DNA of 64,000 nt from Cordia subcordata (Eukaryota; Streptophyta; Magnoliopsida; Boraginales; Cordiaceae): assembly GCA_028554755.1 (NCBI GenBank), contig JAPTOF010000016.1, positions 14,318,001-14,382,000 on the forward strand. Direction: 5' to 3'. The notes below the pieces were generated by a model. That model was given only the letters and a program-made list of their open reading frames with translations. It did no database searches and was not told the origin of the DNA. Position numbers and translations under genes: made by a program. Of the stretch, positions 12,945 to 22,984 are shown piece by piece. Every line of letters starts with the position of its first letter. Position 1 is the stretch's first letter.

Positions 12945-14934
12945 TTAAATAAGGATCTCCCCTTCTTCCTTTTGTCCATAGCAATCAAGTTTCCTTTCCA
13001 CTTTAATCCCAAACTCATCTTCAATATTCAAAGTATCTTCACTATGCTCATCCTCTCGGCCAAGGACTTCAAAGCAATTTTGTCGATTTATATTTGAGTC
13101 AAGTGTAGCCTTAGGAGAGTTTGGCGGAGTAGTCTTCTTTTCCTTATTTGGAATGGAAATATCATTGCTCAAAACCTCAGAATTCTTCAATGGAGCTTGC
13201 TTTTTGCCCACAACTTGCCATTCTTGGCGAATTTTTCCTTGCTGCCCATAATGATTTGTTTGAGGATTTTGTTGTGTTTTCGGCTTCAAGGGGCAATTCT
13301 CCTCAACATGCCCCACCATTTTACAATGTATGCATTTTCTTGGCTTCCAAGCATATTCAACCTCAACTTTTGCTCTAGCACCATTCTTAAGTTTTGGAAA
13401 GACAAAGATCCGGGAGATTACATTCAAGGTCCACTTCAATGCAAACCCTAGCAAACTCCAAGTTCCTTCTAGAGTCCGTAAGTGCATCCATTTGAATAGG
13501 CTTACCAATAAAAGAAGCAATATAACCAAGCCCTCTTTTGGAGTATAGACTCAATGGAACATCCCAAAGTTTAATCCAAATTGGAACTTTATTACATGAT
13601 AGGTTCACAAACTTGATATTGGGTTCCCATTTCCTTAACAACAGCGGCCTATGGTTAACATGCCAAAGTTGTTGAAGGACTTTTTGGCAAATTTCTTCAT
13701 TTTCAAACTTGAAGAGAAAGAGACCTTTTCCTTTAGTGTGTATGTCCACCTTACCAAATCTCTTCCAAGCAAACTCAACCATATTTTTTATTAAGAAAAA
13801 AGGTGGTGGAGCTCCTAAAAACTGCCCAATTAAGCAATAACTCCAGAATTTATCACCCTCTTCATAAAGGTCATCCGGAGGATCAACCACTTCCCTCTTG
13901 CCTTCCATAATATTGTAAGCATGCTCTTCATCAAATTTAAGATTTGCATTTATATGCTCAGCAAAAACACCTGCCCAATCGGGTGAAGGATCATTTGGGG
14001 TTGGTACATACCTGAATTTAAGTGGTTTGTGCCAAGCATTTTGCTGATTTTATGCTTGAGCTTTGTTTTGCATGTTGACTCCTTGTGCTTTTTGGATAGA
14101 ATTGGAGCGAGCTATGTTTTCTCCATGCTGCCTTTTCAAGACATCATTCAAAGATGAAGAGCTGCCTTGAACGACATCCCCACCATTTGTTTGAGTATGA
14201 ACTTGAAACCCCAGCTTTGGTGAGGAAGAAAGCTTCTGATTTGTATCTAGATGACATGGCGCTTTGCTTGCATTGTTGGCTGCCACGTCTTTTCCATTAG
14301 GCTTTTGATTTGGCATGGTTTTACCATTTGAAACGTGTGCAAGTGGAGGGAAATTCTCAGCATTTTCACGTGGGCCAGCATACAAGGTTTTGAAATCTGA
14401 ACTTAAAAGCTAACCACCTTTTTGAGTTGTCAAGTTTTCTTTAGAGAAGTCTGAAATAGTGCTAAGGTGATTAAGAGAGAGATGGTCAGACCCATGTGTA
14501 AAGGTTCTGTCCGGTCCTTGCACTTCAGCGTTTCCATTGGACAATAACCCTTCTTCCTCTTCTCTTTTTCCTCCATTTCCAACGGCTGAAACATGAATAT
14601 AGGAGTTTGGAGAAAAAGGGGAAAGTGATTTTGTGTTGGCAGCAAGGGGACTCACAATTTCAGCCTTAGTTTTGCAATGGACATCAACTTCTTCCTCAAA
14701 GGAATGGCCATCTTCAAGTGCATCATAGACCTCTTTGAAAAACAAACTTGAGGTTGATTGAGCATCTTCATTTGAGTGAGATGAAGAGGCCGAATCAACC
14801 TCAGCTTTGGATGAAGAACCCGAGCAAGCTAGAGAGTATGCACCAACATCTTGCTTCTTTGCCTTGAGTCGAGCACTAGTACGAGTAGGAGGAGAGTTTC
14901 TCTTTTTCTTTCCCATGAAATCAAGTGAGGGCAA
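12945..14934 (-). pseudogene. LINE-Y ORF1 (type I DUF4283 + CCHC)
   Basis: The start ATG at 14934 gives MGKKKRNSPPTRTSARLKAK, a basic NLS-like N-terminus shared by nearly all ORF1 copies here. A Ser/acidic linker (14050-14850) follows, then DUF4283 (13870-13420: DDLYEEGDKFWSYCLIGQ, VEFAWKRFGKVDIHTKG, WHVNHRPLLLRKW, IWIKLWDVPLSLYSKRG) and the knuckle CIHCKMVGHVEENC (about 13300-13345). The tail ends EEGEILI-stop at 12945, about 90 bp before ORF2. Lesions: stops at 14410 and 14050 (both in frame) and a frameshift at about 13400-13450 between DUF4283 and the knuckle. Confidence 0.9.
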
Positions 14935-15080
14935 GGGGACGTGAAGGATAGAGAGTAGAGGAAAAGTGTTTGGGGTTTAATGATGGATGAAGGAGATTTG
15001 AGGGTGGCGAGTGGTAGTTTGAAGGTGGCTGGTTGCACAAATTCTAGAGAGAAGGAGGAGGTTTTTCATGGTAGAGAATC
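14935..15080 (-). promoter_or_regulatory. LINE-Y 5' UTR with pyrimidine box
   Basis: A complete 5' leader of 146 nt before the ORF1 ATG. About 25 nt from the 5' end it carries CCTTCTCTCTAG (plus-strand complement at 15044-15055). The same box lies near the 5' end of LINE-F, LINE-A, OO-1, OO-3 and OO-5, so it is a candidate internal promoter or initiator element. Confidence 0.5.
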
Positions 15081-15096
15081 TGTTATTTGCTTCCAT

Positions 15097-16245
15097 TTGC
15101 TCACGTTCTTGTTGGGGAGTTTGCAAAAGCAAATTGTGAGGATTCTTTCCAGCTGAGTTGAGCATAAAATGACTATTTTGTTGACCATTTTGGAGAGGAC
15201 TTTGTTGGAAAACTTATTTGGATGATGTGGCAACATTAAGTGATGTGGCAGCCACGATTGAATTAAGTTGGACTCCACGAGGACTTGCAAGAATGGTTTT
15301 TGCCAAAATCCCAGAGAAGAGAACTCGTCAAAATTATCTTCTGAAGTGGGATTCAAAAAGTGTGATGTACTTCCCATGTTGGAAAGAGAGTGATGAGTTG
15401 TTGAAATGTGGTTAGGGAGGCTGAAAAGACGTCCTTTTGGCCAGAAGCAACAGCTACAACGTTTGAATATATATATACTATTCCAGCCAAAAAACCATTG
15501 GGTAATGACCTGCTTGCAATTCTATCAGCTCCCAATAAACCTGAGCTGCCATGGTAGGAATTCGAGACTTTTTCTTGCAAAAGTGGATGTTTAAAATTAG
15601 ATTTTGATTCAATAACTTTGTTCTCCAAGCCATAAGGAGCATTTTGACTACCATTTTCCCCAAGAAAAATTGATTTTTCTTGTACCTCGACAGCCATTGA
15701 AGGTATTTCTTCGAGCTTATTCTTAGCAAAGATAGGAGGATTATGACCATCTGAGCTCAAAAATAAGGGTGAGAGGTTTCCATCTCTATTTTCCACGAGA
15801 GAAGAATTTCTCCAAGCATCAAGTTGCTGACTATGGGAGCTTAGGGAAGGAGTGGTCGAAACTTCAAGATTTTGATACTTCTTTGGATCTTCTTGCCATG
15901 GCCGACTCTTCTTGATGAGGCTTTGCCAAGTTGCTTCTTAGCTTCATCATATTTTTGCTCAAGATTTCCAACAACATAACTAGAGGAAGGAGAATTTTTA
16001 TTTTTAGCCAACCAAGATTTTGCTTCCTCTTCATAGAGAGTATTGTGCTCTTTGCAAGATAAAGATCCTTCATCTTCTAATTTTGAGCAAGCATTAGAGA
16101 GGGTATCACATGCGTCTCGAACCTCAAGAATATGGTCCATAGTATATTCTTCCTCTTCTTAAACATATTTGCCATGGTCAAATTTTGAAGCTAACCTAGC
16201 ACTCTTCCTAGTTTTAGAGGCACTAGACCTCTTTTTCTTACCTAT
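15097..16245 (-). pseudogene. OO-1 ORF1, N-terminal half
   Basis: Begins at the expected start position (16245-16243), where ATA replaces ATG, and continues GKKKRSSASKTRKSARLASK, an NLS-like basic block. Next comes an acidic helical stretch (ILEVRDACDTLSNACSKLED, about 16050-16140) with a likely coiled-coil continuation (EQKYDEAKKQLGK), then a Ser/Asn-rich linker (15353-15796). Frameshifts separate these blocks. It continues at 9200 after LINE-Y is removed. Confidence 0.8.
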
Positions 16246-16373
16246 AAGTGAGAAAAAGATGGTGGTTTATGGTGGTAGAAGTGGCTGTCAGTGGTGGTAG
16301 AAGGTGGTCAAAGTAGAGAGTGGTAAGAGCATGTAGTTTCTACAGAGAGAAACTATTGCCCATTGGACAAATT

Positions 16374-16776
16374 ACCTTCTTCTTCTTCTTCCTGAAGTGG
16401 ACCCGAGCCTCCATTGTTGTTCTTTGAAGTGTAATTGCTTGTAACAACATGAGGATTAGAAATAGAGTTTGAATATTTTTGCTCTATGGTAGAATGATTT
16501 TGCATAGGTGATACAAAGATCTTCCTGGCAATCTCTTTCTCAACTCTATGTTTTTGTGCAGCAGTTAAGCTTTGAGCAGGAGGAGAGTGAGGCTGAGAGC
16601 TTAGAATGAGACTTCTAACTTTGTCACATTTAGCCACATCTCTAAGCTTTTCTATCTCTTGAAACGTTTGGCCAGACTCAATAGCATCATAAACCTCCTT
16701 GAGTTTCTTACTAGTGGTTAAGAGAGCATCTTCACTAGTAAGAGGTAAAGTGGCTATATCAACCTCCCTGGGAGTT
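16374..16776 (-). pseudogene. LINE-A ORF1, middle piece
   Basis: Linker part of LINE-A ORF1 between the OO-2 and OO-1 insertions. Minus-strand translation: VDIATLPLTSEDALL, LKEVYDAIESGQTFQEIEKL, a Ser/Gln-rich segment and EEEEEGNLSNGQ, which continues in frame as KPLYLES at 7854. The block resembles FEAIESGKSFKEY of LINE-F and FKAIESGKTWKEYEEE of LINE-I, so YDAIESGxTF is a conserved amphipathic segment of type I ORF1. At 16776 the frame passes across OO-2 to 18271. Confidence 0.8.
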
Positions 16777-16795
16777 CTCTTTTTTTCTTTTTTCC

Positions 16796-17781
16796 CATCA
16801 TGCCTAAAAAGAAAATTCATTTTAGCTAGGAAAAGTGCAAGAATCAAATCTATTAATGAAAAGCTCAAAGAGTCCTATGTAGAACTCCCTCAAAATGATG
16901 CTGAAAATCTTAAGCATGGTGGAAATGTTCCTCGCTTCATGCGTGAAAAATCCTCATCTTTGCTGGTTGTTGAAGATAAATCCACCACTAACTCAAGCCT
17001 TGAGTTCAAGTTAGCTTATGATGCTTGCTGTAACATTGGCTTCTCACCCCCCCCCCCTTTGGACCTCTATGATGAAGGGGAAGAATATTGGAAGCATTGT
17101 CTTGTTGGACAATTTTTAGGAGCCTCTTCACATTTCTTTCTAATTAGAAATATGGTTGAATATGCATGGAGGAAATTTGGTAGAATTGAAATCAAAACTA
17201 GAGGCAAAGGACTTTTCAAGTTTGAGTATGAAGAATATTGTCAAAAAGTCATTGACCAACTATGGCATGTCAACCATAGGCCACTCTTGCTTCGAAAGTG
17301 GGAACCAAATCTCCAATTTGTTAACTTGAAGTGTGACAAAGTTCCTATTTGGGTCAAACTTAGAGATGTGCCTTTTAGTCTTTGGTCTAGGAGAGGACTT
17401 GGATATGTTGCATCATTCATTGGAACACCATTGCAAATGGACTCCCTAACGGAGTCAAGAAGCAACCTTGAATTTGCCCGTGTTTGCATTGAGGTCAATT
17501 TGGAAGCAGAATTGCCGGAAGTTATTTTTCCAAAACTTAGGGATAGAACTAGAGCTAAAGTGAAAGTTGAATATGCTTGGCGTCCATCCAAATGCTCTAA
17601 ATGTAAGCTTGTTGGACACTTTGAAGATCGATGCCCCTTGACTGAAACTACACTTGACATACTCCCAAGGAATATGAAAGAAGTTCAAATGCCAAAGGAT
17701 CAAAATGAATGGACTTTTATTGGAAAAAAGCAGACAATAAGTACAGCTAACGTACGCCAAGCAAAAGAAGTTAAGAGCTGA
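16796..17781 (+). pseudogene. OO-2 ORF1 (type I DUF4283 + CCHC), almost open
   Basis: The longest open ORF1 here: about 325 residues run without a stop from LARKSARIKSINEKLK to the stop at 17781. The expected ATG at 16796 (MPKKK) is one frame off: its own frame stops after ten codons, so a small indel just after the start destroyed initiation. DUF4283: DLYDEGEEYWKHCLVGQFL, NMVEYAWRKFGRIEIKTRGK, WHVNHRPLLLRKWEPN, VPIWVKLRDVPFSLWSRRG. The knuckle CSKCKLVGHFEDRC is intact. Compared with OO-5 the linker between CNIGFS and DLYDEG is missing. Confidence 0.87.
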
Positions 17782-18152
17782 TCTAGCTCTCCAAACTCCC
17801 TTAGGAAAGATTGGAATTCACAAACTCACTCTCCAAATGTCTCTCAACCACATTCTCTAATGAAGACTTGCATCTCTTCAAAAATAAATAGCTCAACAAA
17901 GCATAGAAGCTACCATTTTGAAGCACTTGTTGTTGACGACAATAGAGAAGATTTGATGTCATCCCAAAGATCCCCGGCAGCAAATGAAGTAGATATTAAT
18001 GTTCCTTGTACTTAAAGATTTTATTTGCTACCTTTGATGTTGCTTTTCTTTTGGTTGTGTTTCTTCTTGTCTTTTTCCAATCCCTTGATTTGTTTGAATA
18101 TTGTTGCGGGATTGTTTATTTGCATTTTTATCTTGCTTGGTTGTTTTTCCTT
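17782..18152 (+). other. OO-2 3' UTR, 5' part
   Basis: Non-coding, T-rich on the plus strand, without conserved protein similarity in any frame. It leads into the 3' hairpin. Confidence 0.6.
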
Positions 18153-18205
18153 TTCCCCTCAAGCCAAATTGATGTATTGCAATGCTGTATCTTGCTTGAG
18201 GGGAA
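18153..18205 (+). other. 3' UTR hairpin of OO-2
   Basis: Arms TTCCCCTCAAGC (18153-18164) and GCTTGAGGGGAA (18194-18205) pair over 12 bp around a 29-nt loop, about 54 nt before the A tail. The lower stem (TT/AA) and upper stem (AAGC/GCTT) differ from OO-3 but remain paired. Confidence 0.85.
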
Positions 18206-18270
18206 TGGGGATGTCTTTGTACTTTTTTGCGATCAATGAAAAATTACTTTCTCCACAAAAAAAAAAAAAT

Positions 18271-18583
18271 GTCCCTGGGAGTTTCAAGAATGGACTTAGA
18301 AGGAGAAATACCAATCTTAGCAGCCATTTTTGCACTAAGTTGAGCACTAAACCTCGCTGGAGAGGAGCTTTTCTTCTTTCTACCCTTGAAATCAAATGTT
18401 AAGGTTGAGGGATGGGTTTGGAGTTTGTGTTTAGGTTAAAGTGTCTAAGGTTAATGACATATGAAGGTTTTTTTGGTGGTGGCAAGTGGTGGTGGAAGGG
18501 CAGTGGCTGATAAGTAGTTTAAAGAGAGGTGGGAGCATTTCAGTAGAGAGAGAAAGCTTTTGATGCTGTAGAAGGGTCCTTCG
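18271..18583 (-). pseudogene. LINE-A 5' UTR and ORF1 start
   Basis: Right-hand end of LINE-A. ORF1 begins at 18387, where AAG stands in place of ATG, then GRKKKSSSPARFSAQLSAKM, matching the MGKKKRNSPPTRTSARLKAK start of LINE-Y. The 5' UTR (18388-18583) ends with the pyrimidine box CTTTCTCTCTCTAC (complement at 18543-18556) and the TSD. The start loss and divergence fit an older copy. Confidence 0.8.
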
Positions 18584-19374
18584 CAATGGTTAATCTTATT
18601 TGTAATCTTCTCAACAAGTGGGAGACAATCACTTTTCCTTAATTTCCTTGAAACAAAAGGAATGCCAAGATATTTTATAGGGAGGGTACATTTATTGAAG
18701 CCCATGAGAAGCTTGATTTCTTCCTTAGTATTGCATGCCATTCCACCCAAGTACATGTCACTCTTTGTTGGATCTACTTTGAACCCGAACATGTTGTAGA
18801 AGTTTTCCAAGACCTCATAGATGCATTTGATAGAGCTAACATTGCCTTTGCAAAAAATAAAGAGATCATCCACAAAACAAAGGTGATTGAGATTAAGCTT
18901 AGCACACTTGGGATGAAATCCAAAGTTTGGACTATTCTTCAAATTGTTGAGCATGCAAGATAAACCTCCATACAAAGGACAAAGATATAGAGAGAGATGG
19001 GATCCCCTTGACGGATGCCATTTGCACCCAAGAAATTATCCTTCAAGACTTCCATTTATGCCAATAGAGTATCTAGGAGTGGTAACACGCTCCATAATCC
19101 ATTCCCCAAATTTTTTGGGAAAGCCAAAAGCCAAAAGAGTGTTTTCAATGAAGTTCCAATTTAAGAAATCAAAAGCTTTCATAAGATCAACCTTGAGTGC
19201 ACATCTAGCAGAAATGTGAGCTCTAGAGTATCCTCTAAGAATATCATGAGCAAGAAAGATGCTCTCATTAATGAGTCTCCCCTTGATGAAGGCTGATTGG
19301 TTTTGAGAGTGATGGTTTTGCAAGCTTTCTTTCAGCCAATTTGCAATCAATTTAGTGATGCACTTGTAGATAAT
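18584..19374 (-). pseudogene. LINE-B ORF2, RT core
   Basis: Minus-strand RT: YKCITKLIANWLKE, NQSAFIKGRLINESI, ISARCALKVDLMKAFDFLNW, an NGIRQGDP motif, an intact CFVDDLFIFCKG catalytic box (about 18850-18890) and YLGIPFVSRKLRKSDCLPL, ending KITNKINH at the LINE-A junction. It continues at 2690. Two frames and several stops. Upstream the frame is cut at 19375 by the tail of LINE-C; its EN half is possibly the fragment at 37424-37682. Confidence 0.85.
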
Positions 19375-19463
19375 GTTTTTTTTTTTTGCATGAAAAGTAA
19401 TGTATTAAAAGGTAAAAGATGTACAAAAAAGGGGGTAACCTATACAAGAATATTCTCAATCCC

Positions 19464-22400
19464 CTAAGCTTTACAAATAGCTTTTTCAGTACAAGATGAA
19501 GTGAAAAGCTTCCCAACCGAGCACTTAAGCCTAACATGGTTGAAAATAGATGAGAAAATTTGTTCTTCTATCTTAGCTCCTTTGCTGAATTCACGATTGT
19601 TTCTTTCAAGCCAAACAAAATAGACTGGTGCACTAAGAAGATGTTTGATGATAGTTGCTTGAAGGTTGTCTTCAAGGGCATGTGGGGTGAGGAACGTGAT
19701 GATATCCTCCCAAGCAATTGACGGCTTCTTAACATAGGTCAAGTTGAGTCCTCTTTGCCAAATTTTTCTTACAAAGCTACAATGGAAGAAGAGGCGGTCT
19801 CTTGTTCCACAACCCATTTTACAAAAGATACAATATGCGCTTATCTCCATTCCCCATGATAGCATTCTGAATTTTGTAGTGAGTCGATCATGCATTGCAA
19901 GCCAAGTGATGAAAGCATGCCGTGGAGTATGGCTTTTAAACCAAATGATGTTGTGCCATTCAACTTTGCTTTTCCTTTTACAAAAATGATCCCAAGTGTG
20001 CTTGAAGGAGAATTGCCCATTTTTAGATAATCCCCAAGTGTAAGAATCTGGTGTGTTCTCCCTAAGCAAAAAAGTTGGAGTACGAATGTGCAGTAGTTGA
20101 ATAGGCCAAATCCATCTATCATGGGAATAATGATCCCGTACCTTTGCATGAAGTTGTGGATGATTGAAGGTGTTGCCCCATTGTTCAAGGAGGAGACCTT
20201 GATCATGCCATTTGTCGAGCCAAAAATGTGTGCTTCTTCTATCTCCAAGTGAGTGAGAGATATGATTCCTAATGGAGGCACGGCACTTGAGGAGTTGCTT
20301 GATGATCCAACTTGAATCTTTTGAGCGTAAAATGGTCCAAATGGAGCCATTCTTTATATAATTTGTATGCACCCATTTGCTCCATAGAGTATCCCAAAAT
20401 GCATACATTATTCAAAAAATCTTGACGAAGAAAGTGTTATTTGTATTTTTCACTGATCTAATCCCCAAACCTCCCTCATCCAAAGGGACACAAATAATGT
20501 TCCAAGCAATATTTGCACCCATATCTCTCCAAAGAAATGCACAAAACTTTGACTTAATATCTTCGATGATACATTTAAGGATGAGAAGTGTACCTGCCCA
20601 ATATGCACAAATTTGTGAGAGAGTTGATTTGATAAGAAGGCATCTCCCTGTATATGAGAGCCATCTGGGGGTCTAATGCTCAATTATCCCATTAATTTTC
20701 TCCAAAAGAGGCCTATAATCTGCTTTACGAAGTTTTCGAGTGACCAAGGGACCCCCAAATACTGAATTGGAAGTTTGCCCTCTTTAAATTCGAGTTTCTC
20801 AAGAATAAGTCTCTTTTCACTTTGAGAGACTCCTCCAAAGAATGCATCACTTTTGCCACTATTCACTTTGAGTCCTGAAAATTCATGGAATATGTTCAAG
20901 GTTTCCATGATACAGTTAATGGATTCCAAGTTGCCTTTGCAAAAATGAAAAGATCATTCGCAAAACAAATACGATTCAACTTAAGCTTTGCACATTTAGG
21001 ATGAAATCCAAACTCTGAGTTGCGCATCAACTTGTTAAGCATAGAGGAGAGAACTTCCATACAAATGACAAAGATGCAGGGGGAGAGAGAGTCACCTTGC
21101 CTTATGCCACTTGCTCCTTTGAAATATCATTCAACACTCCCATTGATGGAGATGGAGAAACTTGGTGTAGTGATACATGCCATGATCCATTTCACAAAGA
21201 TGTTTAGGAAGCTGAAAGCATAGAGAGTAACTTCAATGAAATCCCAACTAAGTGAGTCCAAAGCCTTCATGATGTCAACTTTAAGTGCACATCTAGGAGA
21301 GATATGGGTTCTTGAGTAGCCTCTAAATATGTCATGTGCAACAAGAATGTTCTCATTAATGAGCCTTCCTTCAATAAAGGCTAATTGGTTCCATGAGATG
21401 ATGGACGGGAGGTACTTTTTCATTCTATTTGTAAGAATTTTGGAGATGTATTTGTAAATTGTATTGCAGCATGAAATAGGTCAAAGTCCTTAACCATATA
21501 AAGGTTTTGGACTTTAGGAACAAAGGCAATGTAGGTAGCATTTACCTCTTTAAGAAGCTTCTTTGAATCAAAGAAAGAAATGATGGCGTTAAGCTCATCT
21601 CCTCCAACAATATTCCAAGCACTTTTATATAACAATGAAGTGTACCGATCTGGGCTCGGACTTTTGTTAGGGTTGATTGAAAAATAGTGCTTTTGATCTC
21701 TTCCATTGTGATAGAAGGAGTTAAATTTACAAGGAATTTCTCACCCACGATTTTGCCAAGAATGTTTTTGATATGGTCAACATTTGCTTGAGTGGATTTT
21801 GGAGCATGAATGAGGTTCTTGAAGTAGGCAATGAATTCTTCTTTAATGCCTTCCACAGATGTAATGAGCTTTCCTTCTTCATCCTTTAAAGCATAAATCG
21901 AGTTCTTTCTTTTCCTCTCTTTGACCACACTATGAAAAAACTTTGAGTTTGTGTCATTATGCTTGATCCATTGGAGCTTAGATTTTTGATGTAGCATTTG
22001 CCTTTGGATGCTATCAAGGTCTTCAATCTTTTCCATAATGTCTTTTTATTTATTTAGATTCTCCTCATCAATCAGCCCATTGAGTATGTCAACTTGCACC
22101 TTATTGAGATCTTCTTTGGGGCAACTTAATTGGTGTGGGATGCAAGGGTAGTGTTCGTTATTAAAAGCCTTCAACGCTTTTTGAGAAGTTTTTGTTTTTG
22201 ATAAACTATGAACATTAGAGTGCCAAAGACCTGTGCACTCCAACAATCCTTCATAATATGCAAGAACAAGGCATAAGAGGTCCAAGCGTTGTAAAATTTG
22301 AAAATCTTTGGAGTGGATTGCAACTTTGCCATGGTGTGCAAGATGAGAGGACAATGGTCCGAAATACCCAGGCTATCCATGAAGAGAAAGGAATTTGCTA

Positions 22401-22875
22401 TATGTTTTTCCTAAGAGTTGTTGACAAGTGCCTTATCAATTTCGCTTGCTATATGATTTACTTGCATGCTTTGGTTGGTCCATGTAAAGTGAGGACCAAA
22501 AATTTTGATTTCACATAAATTTGCTTGGCTGACATATTATTTGAAGCTCTATGCACTAGAAGGAATGCTCCATGATGAAGATCTATCACCACAATGTAGA
22601 ATTTCATTGAAATCCCTCAAAATGCAAAGTGGTCCTTTTAAACACCATTCACTCCATAATTTGATTGTATTCCAAAGGAGTCTTCTTCTTGATGGAGTGT
22701 TTCTACTGTAAACAAAGCCAATAAAAAATGAACGGCTGGTATGGAGAGAAATATGATAAAAAATACCTTGCTCCATGCTGTCAATAATGTTCATGTTGAT
22801 GTGATTTCTCCAAAAGAGCCAAATTCTTCCTTCTATATTCTCATCCATGTAGTTAGCAAAACCCAAGGTGTTGAG
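19464..22875 (-). pseudogene. LINE-C ORF2, main part
   Basis: Continues from 36531 (KFFSTLGF) into STLGFANYMDEN at 22875. EN motifs: LRDFNEIL (the Gly of GDFNE is Arg) and ISDHCPLILH. RT motifs: NQLAFIEGRLINENI, KVDIMKALDSLSWDF and a catalytic box reading FAND (20953-20964) instead of FADD. The C-terminal 314 codons (19464-20408) are open: FWDTLWSKWVHTNYI, HTPRHAFITWLAMHDRL, CIFCKMGCGTRDRLFFHC (zf-RVT, with H-to-R in the usual DHLFF). It ends with a stop at 19464. Several stops and frameshifts in the first two thirds. Confidence 0.88.
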
Positions 22876-22890
22876 TAGTTCTAATGATGC

Positions 22891-22902
22891 TTCTCTCTCT
22901 AG
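22891..22902 (+). promoter_or_regulatory. Pyrimidine box at OO-3 5' end
   Basis: TTCTCTCTCTAG 15 nt from the 5' end of OO-3. The same box is at 47535-47546 (OO-5), and its complement is near the 5' ends of LINE-Y (15044-15055), LINE-F (42280-42290), LINE-A (18543-18556) and OO-1 (about 16338-16353). Confidence 0.5.
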
Positions 22903-22984
22903 CAAATGTTCTCTCACCTCTCTCTACAATTTTCCAGCATTGACCACTTTCTTCCTTTTTTAATCACCACTATCTCCTTCACTA

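Larger units (their letters stand above)
9201..15080 (-). mobile_element. LINE-Y, complete and best preserved LINE
   Basis: A 5.88-kb minus-strand LINE with 5' UTR, ORF1, ORF2 and a short 3' UTR ending CTTACTTTTCTCGC plus an A tail (T7 at 9201-9207 on the plus strand). The 16-bp TSD TGTCATTTGCTTCCAT (9185-9200) / TGTTATTTGCTTCCAT (15081-15096) differs at one base. It splits OO-1 ORF1. ORF2 needs only two stops and one frameshift repaired to be open, and ORF1 about two stops and one frameshift, so it is probably the youngest complete LINE here. Confidence 0.95.
7873..16355 (-). mobile_element. OO-1, ORF1-only non-autonomous LINE, split by LINE-Y
   Basis: A minus-strand element of about 2.6 kb once LINE-Y is removed (7873-9200 plus 15097-16355). 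It holds one ORF (ORF1), a 3' UTR with a hairpin and a T14 tail at 7871-7884. A perfect 18-bp TSD, TTGCCCATTGGACAAATT, sits at 7855-7872 and 16356-16373. There is no ORF2 and no gap where one could have been: the ORF1 stop (8050) is only about 165 bp from the tail. The 5' end (16338-16355) has the pyrimidine box found in the other elements. Confidence 0.9.
16777..18270 (+). mobile_element. OO-2, ORF1-only LINE (type I ORF1)
   Basis: A plus-strand element of about 1.49 kb inserted in LINE-A ORF1. The 12-bp TSD TCCCTGGGAGTT is at 16765-16776 and 18272-18283, and the A13 tail ends at 18269. The 5' end is truncated just upstream of the ATG (16796), and the linker of ORF1 is deleted around a C12 tract (17047-17058). 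After the ORF1 stop (17781) there are about 480 bp of 3' UTR with the hairpin, and no ORF2. Confidence 0.88.
2691..18583 (-). mobile_element. LINE-A, full-length LINE split by two later insertions
   Basis: A minus-strand L1-type LINE in three pieces: 2691-7872 (ORF2 and the ORF1 C-terminus), 16374-16776 (ORF1 middle) and 18271-18583 (5' UTR and ORF1 start). A perfect 14-bp TSD, CAATGGTTAATCTT, lies at 2677-2690 and 18584-18597 and duplicates LINE-B ORF2. The 3' end is a decayed tail (TTTGTGCAAAATAAGTAAG on the plus strand). OO-1 (with LINE-Y inside) and OO-2 interrupt its ORF1. Without them the element would be about 6 kb. Confidence 0.9.

Noticed and set aside
17047..17058. C12 tract in OO-2
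   Set aside because: Homopolymer at a likely deletion junction within ORF1; no other signal, and its length may be a sequencing artefact.
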